Shown one piece after another: positions 9,502 through 18,375 of a stretch of 64,000 nt of DNA. The position numbers and the translations under genes were made by a program. This DNA is from Neptunomonas antarctica (lineage in GTDB: Bacteria > Pseudomonadota > Gammaproteobacteria > Pseudomonadales > Balneatricaceae): contig NZ_LJSI01000053.1 in assembly GCF_001305295.1 (NCBI RefSeq), forward strand, positions 496,001-560,000. Direction: 5' to 3'. The notes under the pieces are model-generated. The model searched no databases, had not been told where the DNA came from, and was given only the letters and a program-made list of their open reading frames with translations. Every line of letters begins with the position of its first letter. The stretch's first letter is position 1.

Positions 9502-10311
9502 TCAAGATTTAGCGTTGGTCCAAACGTCAATAAGATCAAGAACGAGCTTTGAACCGAAAAAACTCAGCATTAATAGGAAAAAACCGCTAATAGTCCACCT
9601 TACTGCTCGATGGCCGCGCCAGCCACGGAAGACCCTTCCCCAGAGCAAAATGGCATAAAGAAACCAGGCCATGATAGATAAGAGTGTTTTGTGGACAAGG
9701 TGCTGAGCAAAGAGATTATCTAAAAATATAAAACCCGTTAGCAGTGAGGCTGTTAATAACGCCATGCCGATCCAGAGCATTTCAAACAGTAAGCGCTCCA
9801 TGGTCTGCAGTGGAGGGAGTGATGCAACCAGCCCGCGGGTGTGATGTTGTTTAAGGGCCTGGTCTTGTTTTGATAGTAAAAAAGCCTGGAATGTTGCTAC
9901 GGTCAGAATGCTGTAGGCCAGTATCGATAACAGTATGTGAATGATCAGGCCGCCGTGAAATATTTTAGCTGCGCCGAGGTCAGGCCCCCAGGCAGCCAGT
10001 GATGCCGCGATGGCGGCCATCGGCAATACGCCTATAAAAAGATTTTCAATAGGCTGTCGCAGGCTACTGATCACGACGACAGCGGCTACCAGCCAGGCAA
10101 CCAACGAACCGGCAATGAAAAAGCCAAGATTAATGCCGCCTGGTTGGTGTAATACCCAATAGACAGTCAACATATGCAAGATAACGCCAGAGCCTGCGAT
10201 TAGCTTGATCATGACAGGAGAAGCTTTCGCTTGTCCTTTCAGAGTGAATGACTGCAAAATAGTCGCAATCAGGTATAAAAATATCGCAATATATGTTGAA
10301 AGGCTAAGCAT
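9502..10311 (-). CDS. ypjD: inner-membrane protein of the CcsA/YpjD family
   Basis: A 269-residue protein with about eight hydrophobic segments and a heme-handling-like region (histidines in the HGGLIIHILLSIL stretch and in HKTLLSIMAWF). This is the cytochrome c assembly (CcsA-like) fold of E. coli YpjD. The gene is divergent from ffh with a 192-base gap, and followed on the same strand by the CorC-type gene, matching the conserved ffh neighbourhood. The cellular role is not firmly established in the family; no c-type maturation genes are nearby. Confidence 0.85.
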   Translation of the reverse strand: MLSLSTYIAIFLYLIATILQSFTLKGQAKASPVMIKLIAGSGVILHMLTVYWVLHQPGGINLGFFIAGSLVAWLVAAVVVISSLRQPIENLFIGVLPMAAIAASLAAWGPDLGAAKIFHGGLIIHILLSILAYSILTVATFQAFLLSKQDQALKQHHTRGLVASLPPLQTMERLLFEMLWIGMALLTASLLTGFIFLDNLFAQHLVHKTLLSIMAWFLYAILLWGRVFRGWRGHRAVRWTISGFFLLMLSFFGSKLVLDLIDVWTNAKS

Positions 10312-10391
10312 CTTTTTCTCCTAAAGACGGCTAGTTTGGCATAAATGTCGAGTGGTTGAAATATGGGGTGTGGCCTTGATCGTCACTGCGC

Positions 10392-10397
10392 TATAAT
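10392..10397 (+). promoter_or_regulatory. possible -10 box for ffh
   Basis: A consensus TATAAT stands 106 bases before the ffh start in the divergent ypjD/ffh gap. No good -35 is at 16-18 bases; TTGATC lies only 10 bases upstream. The call rests on the -10 alone. Confidence 0.3.
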
Positions 10398-10503
10398 GTC
10401 GCCAAAGTTTTAGGAAATTTAGGGTTTGACCTTGCTCAGTTATTGGCACGGTGGATAAATACTTTTTCCATCCTGATGGGGTCTGGTCTTTTAAGAGGCG
10501 ATT

Positions 10504-11889
10504 ATGTTTGAGAATCTGTCAGAACGTTTAACGAAGACGCTACGCGCGGTTACCGGGCAGGCAAAGCTCACTGAAGATAATATCAAGGATACCTTGCGTG
10601 AAGTACGTATGGCCTTGCTTGAAGCGGATGTAGCTCTGCCTGTTGTAAAAGAATTTGTAGGCTGTGTTAAAGAACGCGCTGTCGGATTAGAAGTGTCGAA
10701 AAGCCTGACGCCAGGTCAGGTCTTCGTTAAAATTGTTAACGAAGAATTAGTGCGTGTTATGGGTGAAGCCAATGAGAGCTTAAACCTGGCCGCAATTCCT
10801 CCGGCTATCGTATTAATGGCGGGGCTTCAGGGGGCGGGTAAAACCACATCCGTTGCCAAGCTGTCGTTGTTGCTGAAAGACCGTGAGAAGAAAAAAGTAT
10901 TGGTAGTCTCGGTTGACGTTTATCGCCCCGCGGCTATAAAGCAGCTGGAAATGCTGGCAAAGGAGGTCGGTGTTGACTTTTTCCCTTCGGCTGCCGATCA
11001 GGATCCTATCGCTATAGCTCAGGCGGCTATTCAGCACGCTAAAATCCAGAATTACGATGTGTTGCTGGTGGATACGGCGGGTCGTTTGCATGTCGATAAT
11101 GACATGATGGACGAAATTAAGCGCCTTCACAGCGCCATCAATCCCGTTGAGACGCTGTTTGTTGTTGATGCAATGACAGGTCAGGATGCCGCGAATACAG
11201 CGCGTGCCTTTAATGAAGTGCTGCCTTTAACCGGTGTGATTCTGACCAAGGCCGATGGTGATGCACGCGGTGGTGCGGCGTTGTCAGTGCGCCATATTAC
11301 CGGCAAGCCTATTAAATTTATCGGTATGGGCGAGAAGGTTGATGCACTTGAACCCTTTCATCCCGATCGTCTTGCCTCACGTATTCTGGGCATGGGTGAT
11401 GTGCTTTCTCTGATTGAGGAAGCAGAGCGTAAAATTGATAAAGATAAAGCAGAAAAATTTGCTGCCAAGATTAAAAAAGGCAAAGGGTTTGATCTTGAGG
11501 ATTTTCGAGAACAGCTGCAGCAAATGAAAAACATGGGCGGCATGATGGGTATGCTGGATAAAATGCCAGGAATGGGGCAGCTGGCACAGGCGGCGGATGC
11601 CACCAAAGCCGAAAAAGGCATGGGGCAGATGGAGGTCATTATCAACTCCATGACGCAGGCTGAACGTCGCAACCCGGATATTATCAGTGGTTCCCGGAAA
11701 AAGCGTATAGCTTCTGGCTCAGGTACTCAGATTCAGGATATCAATCGTCTGCTGAAACAGCACAAACAGATGTCCAAGATGATGAAGAAGTTTTCCGGCA
11801 AGGGCGGTATGACCAAAATGATGCGTGGAATGAAAGGTATGTTGCCTCCAGGCATGGGTGGCGGTCCCGGTGGTTTTCCGCGGGCTTGA
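10504..11889 (+). CDS. ffh: signal recognition particle protein Ffh
   Basis: The 461-residue product is the SRP54 homologue, which binds 4.5S RNA and hydrophobic signal sequences of nascent chains and docks with FtsY at the membrane. The N-terminal four-helix N domain is followed by the GTPase: G1 GLQGAGKTT at 107-115, VDTAGRLH about 196, TKADGDARGG about 250. The C-terminal M domain (from about 300) is rich in methionine, including GGMMGMLDKMPGMGQ and a glycine/methionine tail. Length and start agree with the family. The 4.5S RNA gene itself was not seen in this window. Confidence 0.98.
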   Translation: MFENLSERLTKTLRAVTGQAKLTEDNIKDTLREVRMALLEADVALPVVKEFVGCVKERAVGLEVSKSLTPGQVFVKIVNEELVRVMGEANESLNLAAIPPAIVLMAGLQGAGKTTSVAKLSLLLKDREKKKVLVVSVDVYRPAAIKQLEMLAKEVGVDFFPSAADQDPIAIAQAAIQHAKIQNYDVLLVDTAGRLHVDNDMMDEIKRLHSAINPVETLFVVDAMTGQDAANTARAFNEVLPLTGVILTKADGDARGGAALSVRHITGKPIKFIGMGEKVDALEPFHPDRLASRILGMGDVLSLIEEAERKIDKDKAEKFAAKIKKGKGFDLEDFREQLQQMKNMGGMMGMLDKMPGMGQLAQAADATKAEKGMGQMEVIINSMTQAERRNPDIISGSRKKRIASGSGTQIQDINRLLKQHKQMSKMMKKFSGKGGMTKMMRGMKGMLPPGMGGGPGGFPRA

Positions 11890-11916
11890 TTTTCCAGAAA
11901 GAATAACCGTATTTGC

Positions 11917-11945
11917 TTTCCAATGGGGGCGGCTTCGCGTAGAAT
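11917..11945 (+). promoter_or_regulatory. candidate sigma-70 promoter of the rpsP operon
   Basis: TTTCCA (11917-11922) and TAGAAT (11940-11945) are separated by 17 bases, placing the start of transcription about 90 bases before rpsP. The -10 matches five of six consensus bases; the -35 is moderate. No terminator separates ffh from this region, so read-through from ffh is also possible. Confidence 0.42.
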
Positions 11946-12043
11946 TTGCCCCTGAATTTATTTTAGTCCGGCTGAAGCTCTATTCAGTCGGTAATGCAAC
12001 GCTGGGTGATATTAAAACCCACGCAATATAAAGGGATTAACGT

Positions 12044-12295
12044 ATGGTCATTATTCGTTTGTCACGTGGCGGCTCTAAAAAGCGTCCTTTCTATCAACTT
12101 TCAGTTGCTGATTCACGCAATGCGCGCGATGGTCGCTTTATTGAGCGTATCGGCTTCTTTAATCCTTCAGCACGTGGTCAGGAAGAACGTTTCCGCGTAG
12201 ACCTTGAACGTGTTGAATACTGGACTGGTAAAGGCGCGCAGTTATCTGAGCGTGTTGCACAGTTGATAAAAGAATCTAAAAAAGCTGCACAGTAA
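12044..12295 (+). CDS. rpsP: 30S ribosomal protein S16
   Basis: The 83-residue protein starts [18 protein letters not shown], the S16 hallmark, and contains the [10 protein letters not shown] segment. It is an assembly protein of the 30S body. The AAGGGA site 7-12 bases before ATG supports this start; a longer overlapping frame just upstream is a shadow. It heads the rpsP-rimM-trmD-rplS operon conserved across bacteria. Confidence 0.98.
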   Translation: MVIIRLSRGGSKKRPFYQLSVADSRNARDGRFIERIGFFNPSARGQEERFRVDLERVEYWTGKGAQLSERVAQLIKESKKAAQ

Positions 12296-12320
12296 TTATT
12301 TATAGTAGCTGGATAGGTCA

Positions 12321-12854
12321 ATGAGTCGAAATACAAAGAATGATTTTACTGTAATCGGCCAGATTACCTCGGTTTATGGTGTGAAGGGTTGGGTGAAGAT
12401 TTTTTCACACACTGAGCCCATGGACAGTATCCTGACCTATTCACCGTGGTTGACGAAGGTCAACGGTCAATGGAAGCCGCTTAAAATAGAGGCTTGCAAA
12501 CGACACGGTAAAGGCTTTATAGCCAAGCTGGACGGTATAGACGATCGTGATATCGCGCGCAAGTTTTGTGGTGAAGATATTGCGATTGATTCCGCGCTCT
12601 TGCCAGCATTGGAAGAGGGTGAATATTACTGGAGCCAGCTGGAAAATCTGACAGTTTATACACTTGCCGACGAATTGTTGGGACGTGTAAGTCATCTGAT
12701 GGAAACCGGTGCTAACGATGTCATCATCGTTAAAGGTAATGCAGAAAGTATAGATCTTCGAGAGCGAATGATCCCTTATCTGCCCGATCAGGTGATAAAA
12801 GATATTAACCTGGAGTCAGGTACTATGCGGGTCGATTGGGATCCGGAGTTCTAG
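12321..12854 (+). CDS. rimM: 16S rRNA processing protein RimM
   Basis: A 177-residue two-domain protein: an N-terminal barrel beginning with IGQITSVYGVKGWVKIFS and a C-terminal PRC barrel ending in IPYLPDQVIKDINLESGTM. RimM binds S19 and helps mature the 30S head. It lies 25 bases after rpsP and 3 bases before trmD, as expected for the operon. Length agrees with the usual 170-180 residues. Confidence 0.97.
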   Translation: MSRNTKNDFTVIGQITSVYGVKGWVKIFSHTEPMDSILTYSPWLTKVNGQWKPLKIEACKRHGKGFIAKLDGIDDRDIARKFCGEDIAIDSALLPALEEGEYYWSQLENLTVYTLADELLGRVSHLMETGANDVIIVKGNAESIDLRERMIPYLPDQVIKDINLESGTMRVDWDPEF

Positions 12855-12857
12855 ACC

Positions 12858-13634
12858 ATGTGGTTTGGTGTTATTACGCTGTTTCCTGACATGTTTGAGG
12901 CGATTACTCAGCACGGTGTCACGGGAAGAGCTGTTCGTAATGGATTGTTGTCTGTCAGGTGTTGGAGCCCTCGGGACTTTGCACATGATAAGCACCGTAC
13001 CGTGGATGACCGGCCGTATGGCGGTGGTCCGGGGATGCTGATGAAAGTACAGCCATTACGTGATGCGATCCATGCTGCTAAGGCAGTAGCGGGAGAAGGA
13101 GTTAAAGTTATTTATCTTTCTCCTCAGGGTCGTAGACTGGATCATAAGGGGGTACAGGAACTTGTTTCCTGTAAAAAGTTGATTTTAGTAGCTGGGCGCT
13201 ATGAAGGTATCGATGAGCGCCTGATAGGTACAGAGATTGATGAAGAATGGTCGCTGGGGGATTTTGTCCTCAGTGGAGGCGAGTTGCCTGCGATGACCAT
13301 GATTGATGCAGTCTCTAGATTAGTGCCTGGTGTGTTAGGACACGAAGATTCAGCCGGAGAAGATTCTTTTGTTGAAGGTTTATTAGATTGTCCTCACTAC
13401 ACGCGACCAGAATCAATTGAAGAACAGCATGTACCTGATGTTCTGCTCAGTGGCAATCATGAGAAAATCAGACGCTGGCGTCTGAAGCAACAGTTAGGCA
13501 GAACCTGGCAACGCCGTTCTGATCTGCTGGTGGATCTCAAATTGACTGCGGAGCAGCAAGCGTTGTTAACCGATTATATCCATGAGGCCGATGTGCCTGA
13601 TGGCGGAATATTAGGAGCGAGCGATGAGCAGTAA
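12858..13634 (+). CDS. trmD: tRNA (guanine-N1-)-methyltransferase TrmD
   Basis: The 258-residue SPOUT-fold enzyme methylates G37 of tRNAs with S-adenosylmethionine, preventing frameshifting. Visible motifs are [11 protein letters not shown] at the start, [12 protein letters not shown], the knot region [12 protein letters not shown] and [11 protein letters not shown]. Length is typical (about 250). It starts 3 bases after rimM and its last 11 bases overlap the rplS start. Confidence 0.98.
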   Translation: MWFGVITLFPDMFEAITQHGVTGRAVRNGLLSVRCWSPRDFAHDKHRTVDDRPYGGGPGMLMKVQPLRDAIHAAKAVAGEGVKVIYLSPQGRRLDHKGVQELVSCKKLILVAGRYEGIDERLIGTEIDEEWSLGDFVLSGGELPAMTMIDAVSRLVPGVLGHEDSAGEDSFVEGLLDCPHYTRPESIEEQHVPDVLLSGNHEKIRRWRLKQQLGRTWQRRSDLLVDLKLTAEQQALLTDYIHEADVPDGGILGASDEQ

Positions 13635-13980
13635 GAACTTAATCATTCAGCAGATTGAAGCTGAACAGATGACAAAAGAAATCACAGCATTTTCACCTGG
13701 TGACACAATTGTTGTTCAGGTGCGAGTAGTTGAAGGCACCCGTAGTCGTTTGCAGGCATTTGAAGGCGTAGTTATCGGTAAGCGTAATCGCGGTCTGAAC
13801 TCTGCTTTCACTGTACGTAAAATTTCTCACGGTGTGGGTGTTGAACGTACTTTCCAGACATACAGTAAAGTGGTTGAAGAGATTACTCTGAAACGCCGCG
13901 GTGATGTGCGTCAGGCTAAAATCTACTACTTGCGTGAGCGTAGCGGTAAATCTGCACGTATCAAAGAAAAACTCGGCTGA
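13624..13980 (+). CDS. rplS: 50S ribosomal protein L19
   Basis: The 118-residue protein carries the L19 core [34 protein letters not shown] and the end [16 protein letters not shown]. It sits at the 30S-50S interface. ATG 13624 lies within the end of trmD, and the alignment of the N-terminus (IEAEQM) with other L19 proteins supports it. It is followed by a strong intrinsic terminator, so it ends the operon. Confidence 0.98.
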   Translation: MSSKNLIIQQIEAEQMTKEITAFSPGDTIVVQVRVVEGTRSRLQAFEGVVIGKRNRGLNSAFTVRKISHGVGVERTFQTYSKVVEEITLKRRGDVRQAKIYYLRERSGKSARIKEKLG

Positions 13981-14004
13981 GTTATATTTGATTCGCTGCT
14001 GTAC

Positions 14005-14034
14005 AAAAAAGGTGACCTCAGGTCACCTTTTTTT
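14005..14034 (+). terminator. intrinsic terminator of the rpsP-rplS operon
   Basis: GGTGACC (14011-14017) pairs perfectly with GGTCACC (14021-14027) around a 3-base loop, flanked by an A-run upstream and seven Ts downstream. It is 24 bases after the rplS stop. Confidence 0.92.
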
Positions 14035-14111
14035 GTTTTAGATTAGCAAACAGCAGTAAAGATCACTAGAATCTCAGAAGGTTTATAGTATTAGGGATGG
14101 ACGGATAACAA

Positions 14112-15485
14112 ATGCGACGATGGCTTAAATGGTTGTCAATACCACTAGTTATTATCTTATTAGCAGGTGGGGTTCAAGGGTATTTCTGGTACCAGATCCG
14201 ATCTGATATTGATGATTTGATTGCGTCTATAAGACCTTTCGCAAAAGTTGAATATGGGAATATTTCATTTTCATTATTGGGTCGGGTCGATGTAGATCAA
14301 ATTACGATTCAGCCTGCTGCGAGCAAACAGAAAGTCTCTATTCAGCAGATGTCGCTGATAGCGTCATCCTGGACTTTTTTTCTGACAGCCCAGGAGCAGT
14401 TCCGCTCGGGTGTTCTCAGGGAACCTTTATCCCTAAATTTTTCGGGTTTACGTTACGATCTAGCGGCGACATCTACACTGGATGCAAGAACTGCTCACAG
14501 CAGCACGGTTACTTCTGCTGATCTGCAAGACAGATCGCTCGAAATGTTGCTTTGCGGAGATACTTATCAGCTGAATCAAAACACCCTGCAGGCGATGGGC
14601 TACCATTATCTGAAGGGAGGATTTGATCTGTTGTTAGAGCCCTCGGCAAACAATAAGCTAATGAAAGTACGTGTGAGTGCAGAGTTTCCTGAGCTATTAA
14701 AAGGAGAAATGAATTTATGGTTGGCGTTGCATCAGGGAGGGACTCTGCGGCGTGAGGATCTGGCTAAAACAGCTATTCAGATGTTCGGTATCACATTAAG
14801 TGACCTGGGTTATAATCAACGCTGGAAGACCTATTGTTCTCAGCAAGCAGTTATTCAACCCGAGCTCTATCTGGAACGCTACCGTTCAGCACTAGCAGAT
14901 AAGTTAGGGGATAAAGGGCAAGAGACTGATAGCCCTCTTTTGGATGCTTTTGCTAGTGCTCGTGGTGCGCGATCAATTGTCGCTGCCCGTTTAGAGCCTG
15001 CGGTTCCTCTTGAATTGCAAGTATTAGCGAGTGCGGAGGGTGGAGATTCGCTATTCTCCAGTTCAGAGTTTGCCATTCAGGTTAATGGTAAAGAGTTAGC
15101 GCTCGGTGAGCGTGATTGGCAGGTAATGAGTGACTTGCTGGGTGGCGATATGCGCCAGGCGGTATCAGCAGTCGTTAAGAATGAACACATTGTTTCTGTG
15201 GTAAAAAAGCTACCTGAAGTTGCTTATATGAAAGAAATTATTCCAGGTGTTATGCCGATTCGCCCTCCTGAAGTGATGAAGGCTTTTCTGAAAACGCCAG
15301 TGAATGATCTTTCAGGTTACGTTGGGAGCGCCGTGAAGCTACGCACTTTTTTTGGACGGGATTTGGAAGGTACGCTTGTGGATGTGACCCCGGATGGGAT
15401 TAGTCTTCGTCATCAAATGGAGCAAGGTCGTGCAACCTTTCCCGTTGCTAAAGATAAAATTGCGTTGATAGAAGTATACCGTTAA
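14112..15485 (+). CDS. unrecognised membrane-anchored protein
   Basis: The 457-residue product is not one I recognise. It has one N-terminal membrane helix (residues 8-27, IPLVIILLAGG region), after which the whole chain is predicted outside the cytoplasm. The segment right after the helix (VEYGNISFSLLGRVDVDQITI) resembles the first strands of DUF945/AsmA-like envelope proteins in style, but this is only a resemblance. A central part is helical, and the C-terminal 60 residues (GTLVDVTPDGISLRH) look like a small beta barrel. Its stop overlaps the xerD start by one base (TAATG), so the two are probably co-transcribed, although no link to recombination is evident. Confidence 0.7.
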   Translation: MRRWLKWLSIPLVIILLAGGVQGYFWYQIRSDIDDLIASIRPFAKVEYGNISFSLLGRVDVDQITIQPAASKQKVSIQQMSLIASSWTFFLTAQEQFRSGVLREPLSLNFSGLRYDLAATSTLDARTAHSSTVTSADLQDRSLEMLLCGDTYQLNQNTLQAMGYHYLKGGFDLLLEPSANNKLMKVRVSAEFPELLKGEMNLWLALHQGGTLRREDLAKTAIQMFGITLSDLGYNQRWKTYCSQQAVIQPELYLERYRSALADKLGDKGQETDSPLLDAFASARGARSIVAARLEPAVPLELQVLASAEGGDSLFSSSEFAIQVNGKELALGERDWQVMSDLLGGDMRQAVSAVVKNEHIVSVVKKLPEVAYMKEIIPGVMPIRPPEVMKAFLKTPVNDLSGYVGSAVKLRTFFGRDLEGTLVDVTPDGISLRHQMEQGRATFPVAKDKIALIEVYR

Positions 15486-16459
15486 TGGTGTCGGCATCGG
15501 CTAACCATGATGATGGCTCAGGGCAGCAATGCATAGCAGATAAACGTTTTACACGGCGTTTGCCGCAGTCTGATGATGTGTGTCAGATCAGGCAGTTTAT
15601 TGATGCTATTTGGTTAGAAGAAGGGCTTAGTAAAAACACCCAGTCTGCCTATCAGCGTGATCTGTCTATTTTTGCGTGTTGGTTGAATGATCACGGTAAG
15701 CTGATTGCTGAAACGGATGCACTTGTTGTCCGCCAATATCTGATGTGGCGGGTCGAACAGCACTTTACACCCACATCAACCTCTCGATTCCTCTCTTCTG
15801 CACGACGTTTTTTCCGTTACCTTTTACGTGAATCTCTTATTTCTGAAGATCCTATGCTGTTGATCGCTTTGCCTAAACGTGGACGGCCTTTGCCTAAAAC
15901 GCTGAGCGAAGCTGATGTTGAGCAAATTCTAAACTCGCCTGATGTTACAAGTGTGCTGGGTTTGCGAGATAGAGCCATGTTGGAAACGCTTTATGCATCC
16001 GGGTTAAGGGTTTCGGAGTTAATATCACTTCAGTTGGGACAGGTGAATCTTGAACTGGGTGTTATCCGAGTGGTAGGTAAAGGAGAGAAAGAAAGGCTCG
16101 TGCCGTTAGGTGAAGAAGCTGTCCGCTGGATAAAGGAGTTCCTTCTCTCCGGAAGAGCCGAATTGCTGGTAGATAGGGCGGATGAAACTCTTTTCCCCAG
16201 CCTGCGTGGCACAATGATGACGAGACAGACCTTTTGGCACAGAATTAAACGTTATGCGGTTTCCTCAGGTATTGAAAAGCCAATATCCCCGCACGTGCTT
16301 CGGCACGCCTTTGCGACGCATTTGATTAATCATGGTGCAGACCTTCGTGTTGTGCAGATGATGCTGGGTCATAGTGATCTTTCGTCAACGCAAATATATA
16401 CTCACGTCGCTCAACAGCGTTTACAATCGTTGCATCAGCAACATCACCCCAGAGGGTAA
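15485..16459 (+). CDS. xerD: site-specific tyrosine recombinase XerD
   Basis: XerD acts with XerC at dif to resolve chromosome dimers at division. The 324-residue product has a SAM-like N-terminal domain (about 30-115) and a catalytic domain with the active-site arginine in ASGLRVSEL, lysine in VVGKGEKERLVPLG, the HVLRHAFATHL box, the histidine in MLGHSDLSSTQ and the nucleophile tyrosine in IYTHV. It ends LHQQHHPRG, typical of XerD. About 27 residues precede the usual start; a GTG at the DDVCQIRQF position could be the real one. Neighbouring dsbC, hom, thrC and recJ support chromosomal XerD, not a mobile integrase. Confidence 0.95.
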   Translation: MVSASANHDDGSGQQCIADKRFTRRLPQSDDVCQIRQFIDAIWLEEGLSKNTQSAYQRDLSIFACWLNDHGKLIAETDALVVRQYLMWRVEQHFTPTSTSRFLSSARRFFRYLLRESLISEDPMLLIALPKRGRPLPKTLSEADVEQILNSPDVTSVLGLRDRAMLETLYASGLRVSELISLQLGQVNLELGVIRVVGKGEKERLVPLGEEAVRWIKEFLLSGRAELLVDRADETLFPSLRGTMMTRQTFWHRIKRYAVSSGIEKPISPHVLRHAFATHLINHGADLRVVQMMLGHSDLSSTQIYTHVAQQRLQSLHQQHHPRG

Positions 16460-16519
16460 TTGAACTTTAATTGTTTGATTTCGTCTGATAAATGTATCCA
16501 TCTGAATATTGAGAGAAGT

Positions 16520-17248
16520 ATGCGAAGTAAAATTTTTATGGCAGGCGTGTTGCTGCTGGTGAGTACACTGGTTGCCGCTGATGATGTAAAAGATGTCATC
16601 ATGAAGCAGCTCCAGAAAATTGATCAGAATATTCCAGTGGTTTCTGTTAATGCCGCGCCGCTAAAGGGTATGTACGAAATTGAACTAAGCTCTGGAGAGA
16701 TTATTTATTCAGATGCCAAAGGTGAGTATTTTTTATTGGGGCAGATGTACCAGTTGTCAGATGACAAAGGCTTTGTGAATCTCACAGAAGAGAAGATGGA
16801 CGATCAGCGCCAGGCGCAGCTGAGTACTATCCCAGATAAAGAAAAAGTTATATTTGAGGCTGAAGGGTCTGAAAAAACTTCTGTTTATGTCTTTACGGAT
16901 GTGGACTGTCCTTATTGTCGTAAATTGCACCAAGAAGTTCCTAAGCTGCAAGCTATGGGTATTCGTGTAGAATATTTAGCGTTTCCGCGTCAAGGGCCCG
17001 GTTCACCTGCGTATAAAAAGATGTCTAATATCTGGTGTGCTGCCGATAAGGCGCAGGCCATGACACTTTCTAAGCAAGGTAAAGCGCTGGAAAATATCGA
17101 TTGTAACAATCCAGTGCTGGCTCAGTATGAATTGGGTCAGAAAATTGGCGTGACAGGAACCCCTGCTATTATCACAAAAGAAGGCCGGTTGATTCCTGGC
17201 TATATGCCAGCAGAACAATTGGCTATTAAATTAGGTGTTAAACCGTAA
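16520..17248 (+). CDS. dsbC: periplasmic disulfide isomerase DsbC
   Basis: About 242 residues with a signal peptide (MRSKIFMAGVLLLVSTLVAA, cut near residue 20), an N-terminal dimerisation domain and a thioredoxin fold with the CPYC active site at residues 130-133. A second cysteine pair (WCAAD and DCNNP) and the cis-proline TGTPAI are present. It reshuffles wrong disulfides in the periplasm. ATG 16520 is chosen over an upstream TTG because it has a GAGAGAAG site just before it and gives a proper signal peptide. It lies 60 bases after xerD, as in Pseudomonas. Confidence 0.96.
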   Translation: MRSKIFMAGVLLLVSTLVAADDVKDVIMKQLQKIDQNIPVVSVNAAPLKGMYEIELSSGEIIYSDAKGEYFLLGQMYQLSDDKGFVNLTEEKMDDQRQAQLSTIPDKEKVIFEAEGSEKTSVYVFTDVDCPYCRKLHQEVPKLQAMGIRVEYLAFPRQGPGSPAYKKMSNIWCAADKAQAMTLSKQGKALENIDCNNPVLAQYELGQKIGVTGTPAIITKEGRLIPGYMPAEQLAIKLGVKP

Positions 17249-17295
17249 TGGAGTGATGTTGCCCAAGGGCTGTGTTGCTTAATTTGTGTTTATAG

Positions 17296-17327
17296 AAAAG
17301 CGATCCTTATCTGAGGGTCGCTTTTTT
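17296..17327 (+). terminator. intrinsic terminator after dsbC
   Basis: GCGATCC pairs with GGGTCGC (one wobble) around an 8-base loop, with AAAA before and TTTTTT after. It lies about 50 bases past the dsbC stop and ends the xerD-dsbC unit before the opposing allE gene. Confidence 0.85.
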
Positions 17328-17417
17328 GTGTCGCAAAGGATTCAGATTTTATTCTGCAGCAGTTAAGCCACGTGGTGGCCTGAAATTTCTAACTGCTGCT
17401 TTTCATCGATCCTTGTT

Positions 17418-18245
17418 TCATGGGCGAATAAATGGCATTTGACGGTTCACGTCTTTGTACAGCAAGTAGCGGAATTGGCCTGGGCCGCCTGCGTAGCAAG
17501 ATTGTGGGCAGAACGCGCGCAACCACATAAAGTCGCCTGCTTCTACTTCAACCCATTGACCATTAAGGTGGTAAACCGCTTTTCCTTCCAGCACGTACAG
17601 GCCATGTTCCATTACGTGAGTTTCGTCGAATGGAATGACGCCGCCTGGCTGGAAAGTAACAATGGTGACGTGCATGTCATGACGCATATCAGTTCCATTA
17701 ACAAAACGCGTGGTAGACCATACATCAAGGTCGGGCATCATAATGGGTGCAATATTGTTCTCATTAGTAACGAAAGCTTCAGGTGCCTCGATACCTTCGA
17801 CGAACTGATAAGCCTTACGGATCCAATGGAATTTTACTGGCGTGTCGCCGTTGTTACGTATTGTCCAGCGACATCCTGGTGGTAGGAAAGCGTAACCGCC
17901 TTCGGTCATAGGATGCTTTTCACCTTCTATGGTGACATCCATTTCGCCTTCAACGATAAACAATACCGCTTCAGCAGCGTTATCCAGCTCTGGCTTTTCA
18001 GAGCCGCCACCTGGTGACACTTCTACAATGTACTGAGAGAAGGTTTCAGCAAAACCACTCAGCGGTCGAGCGATAACCCACATGCGCATTCCTTCCCAGA
18101 ACGGCAGAAGGCTGGTAACGATATCAGTCATTACGCGTTTAGGGATAATTGCGTATGCTTCGGTGAAAATGGCGCGATCAGACAGTAGTTGAGTCTGTGG
18201 TGGCATACCGCCCGACGGTGCGTAATAAGTGTTATTTTTTGTCAT
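17418..18245 (-). CDS. allE: (S)-ureidoglycine aminohydrolase (bicupin)
   Basis: The 275-residue protein has two cupin domains (about 75-140 and 190-265). The second holds the manganese site pattern ETHVMEH (E, H, H) plus a glutamine in FCPQSCY, as in the ureidoglycine aminohydrolases that release ammonia from (S)-ureidoglycine during allantoin breakdown. The opening YYAPSGGMPPQT is also characteristic. It is divergent from a LysR-type gene across 130 bases, so that regulator probably controls it. No allantoinase, allantoate amidohydrolase or transporter is near, so the substrate must come from elsewhere in the genome. Confidence 0.88.
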   Translation of the reverse strand: MTKNNTYYAPSGGMPPQTQLLSDRAIFTEAYAIIPKRVMTDIVTSLLPFWEGMRMWVIARPLSGFAETFSQYIVEVSPGGGSEKPELDNAAEAVLFIVEGEMDVTIEGEKHPMTEGGYAFLPPGCRWTIRNNGDTPVKFHWIRKAYQFVEGIEAPEAFVTNENNIAPIMMPDLDVWSTTRFVNGTDMRHDMHVTIVTFQPGGVIPFDETHVMEHGLYVLEGKAVYHLNGQWVEVEAGDFMWLRAFCPQSCYAGGPGQFRYLLYKDVNRQMPFIRP

Positions 18246-18311
18246 TTTTTATTCATCCTCTGTAGCGGTTTTAATGTTAATCAGCCATGAGTATAGGAAG
18301 TTTGTTTTTGA

Positions 18312-18332
18312 TTGATAAATTAAATAATCGAA
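18312..18332. promoter_or_regulatory. possible LysR operator between allE and the LysR gene
   Basis: In the AT-rich divergent gap, TTGAT (18312-18316) and ATCGAA (18327-18332) form an imperfect dyad, and T-N11-A spacings of the LysR type occur in it. A second small dyad AGTG-N7-CACT lies at 18341-18355. AT-rich sequence makes chance matches likely. Confidence 0.28.
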
Positions 18333-18375
18333 TTAGAATTAGTGGGAAAATCACTGATTAAAGAAGTTTTTTATC

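Noticed and set aside
15485-16459. Tyrosine recombinase as sign of a mobile element or integron
   Set aside because: Motifs and the dsbC-hom-thrC-recJ neighbourhood show chromosomal XerD. No attachment-site repeats or phage genes are near.
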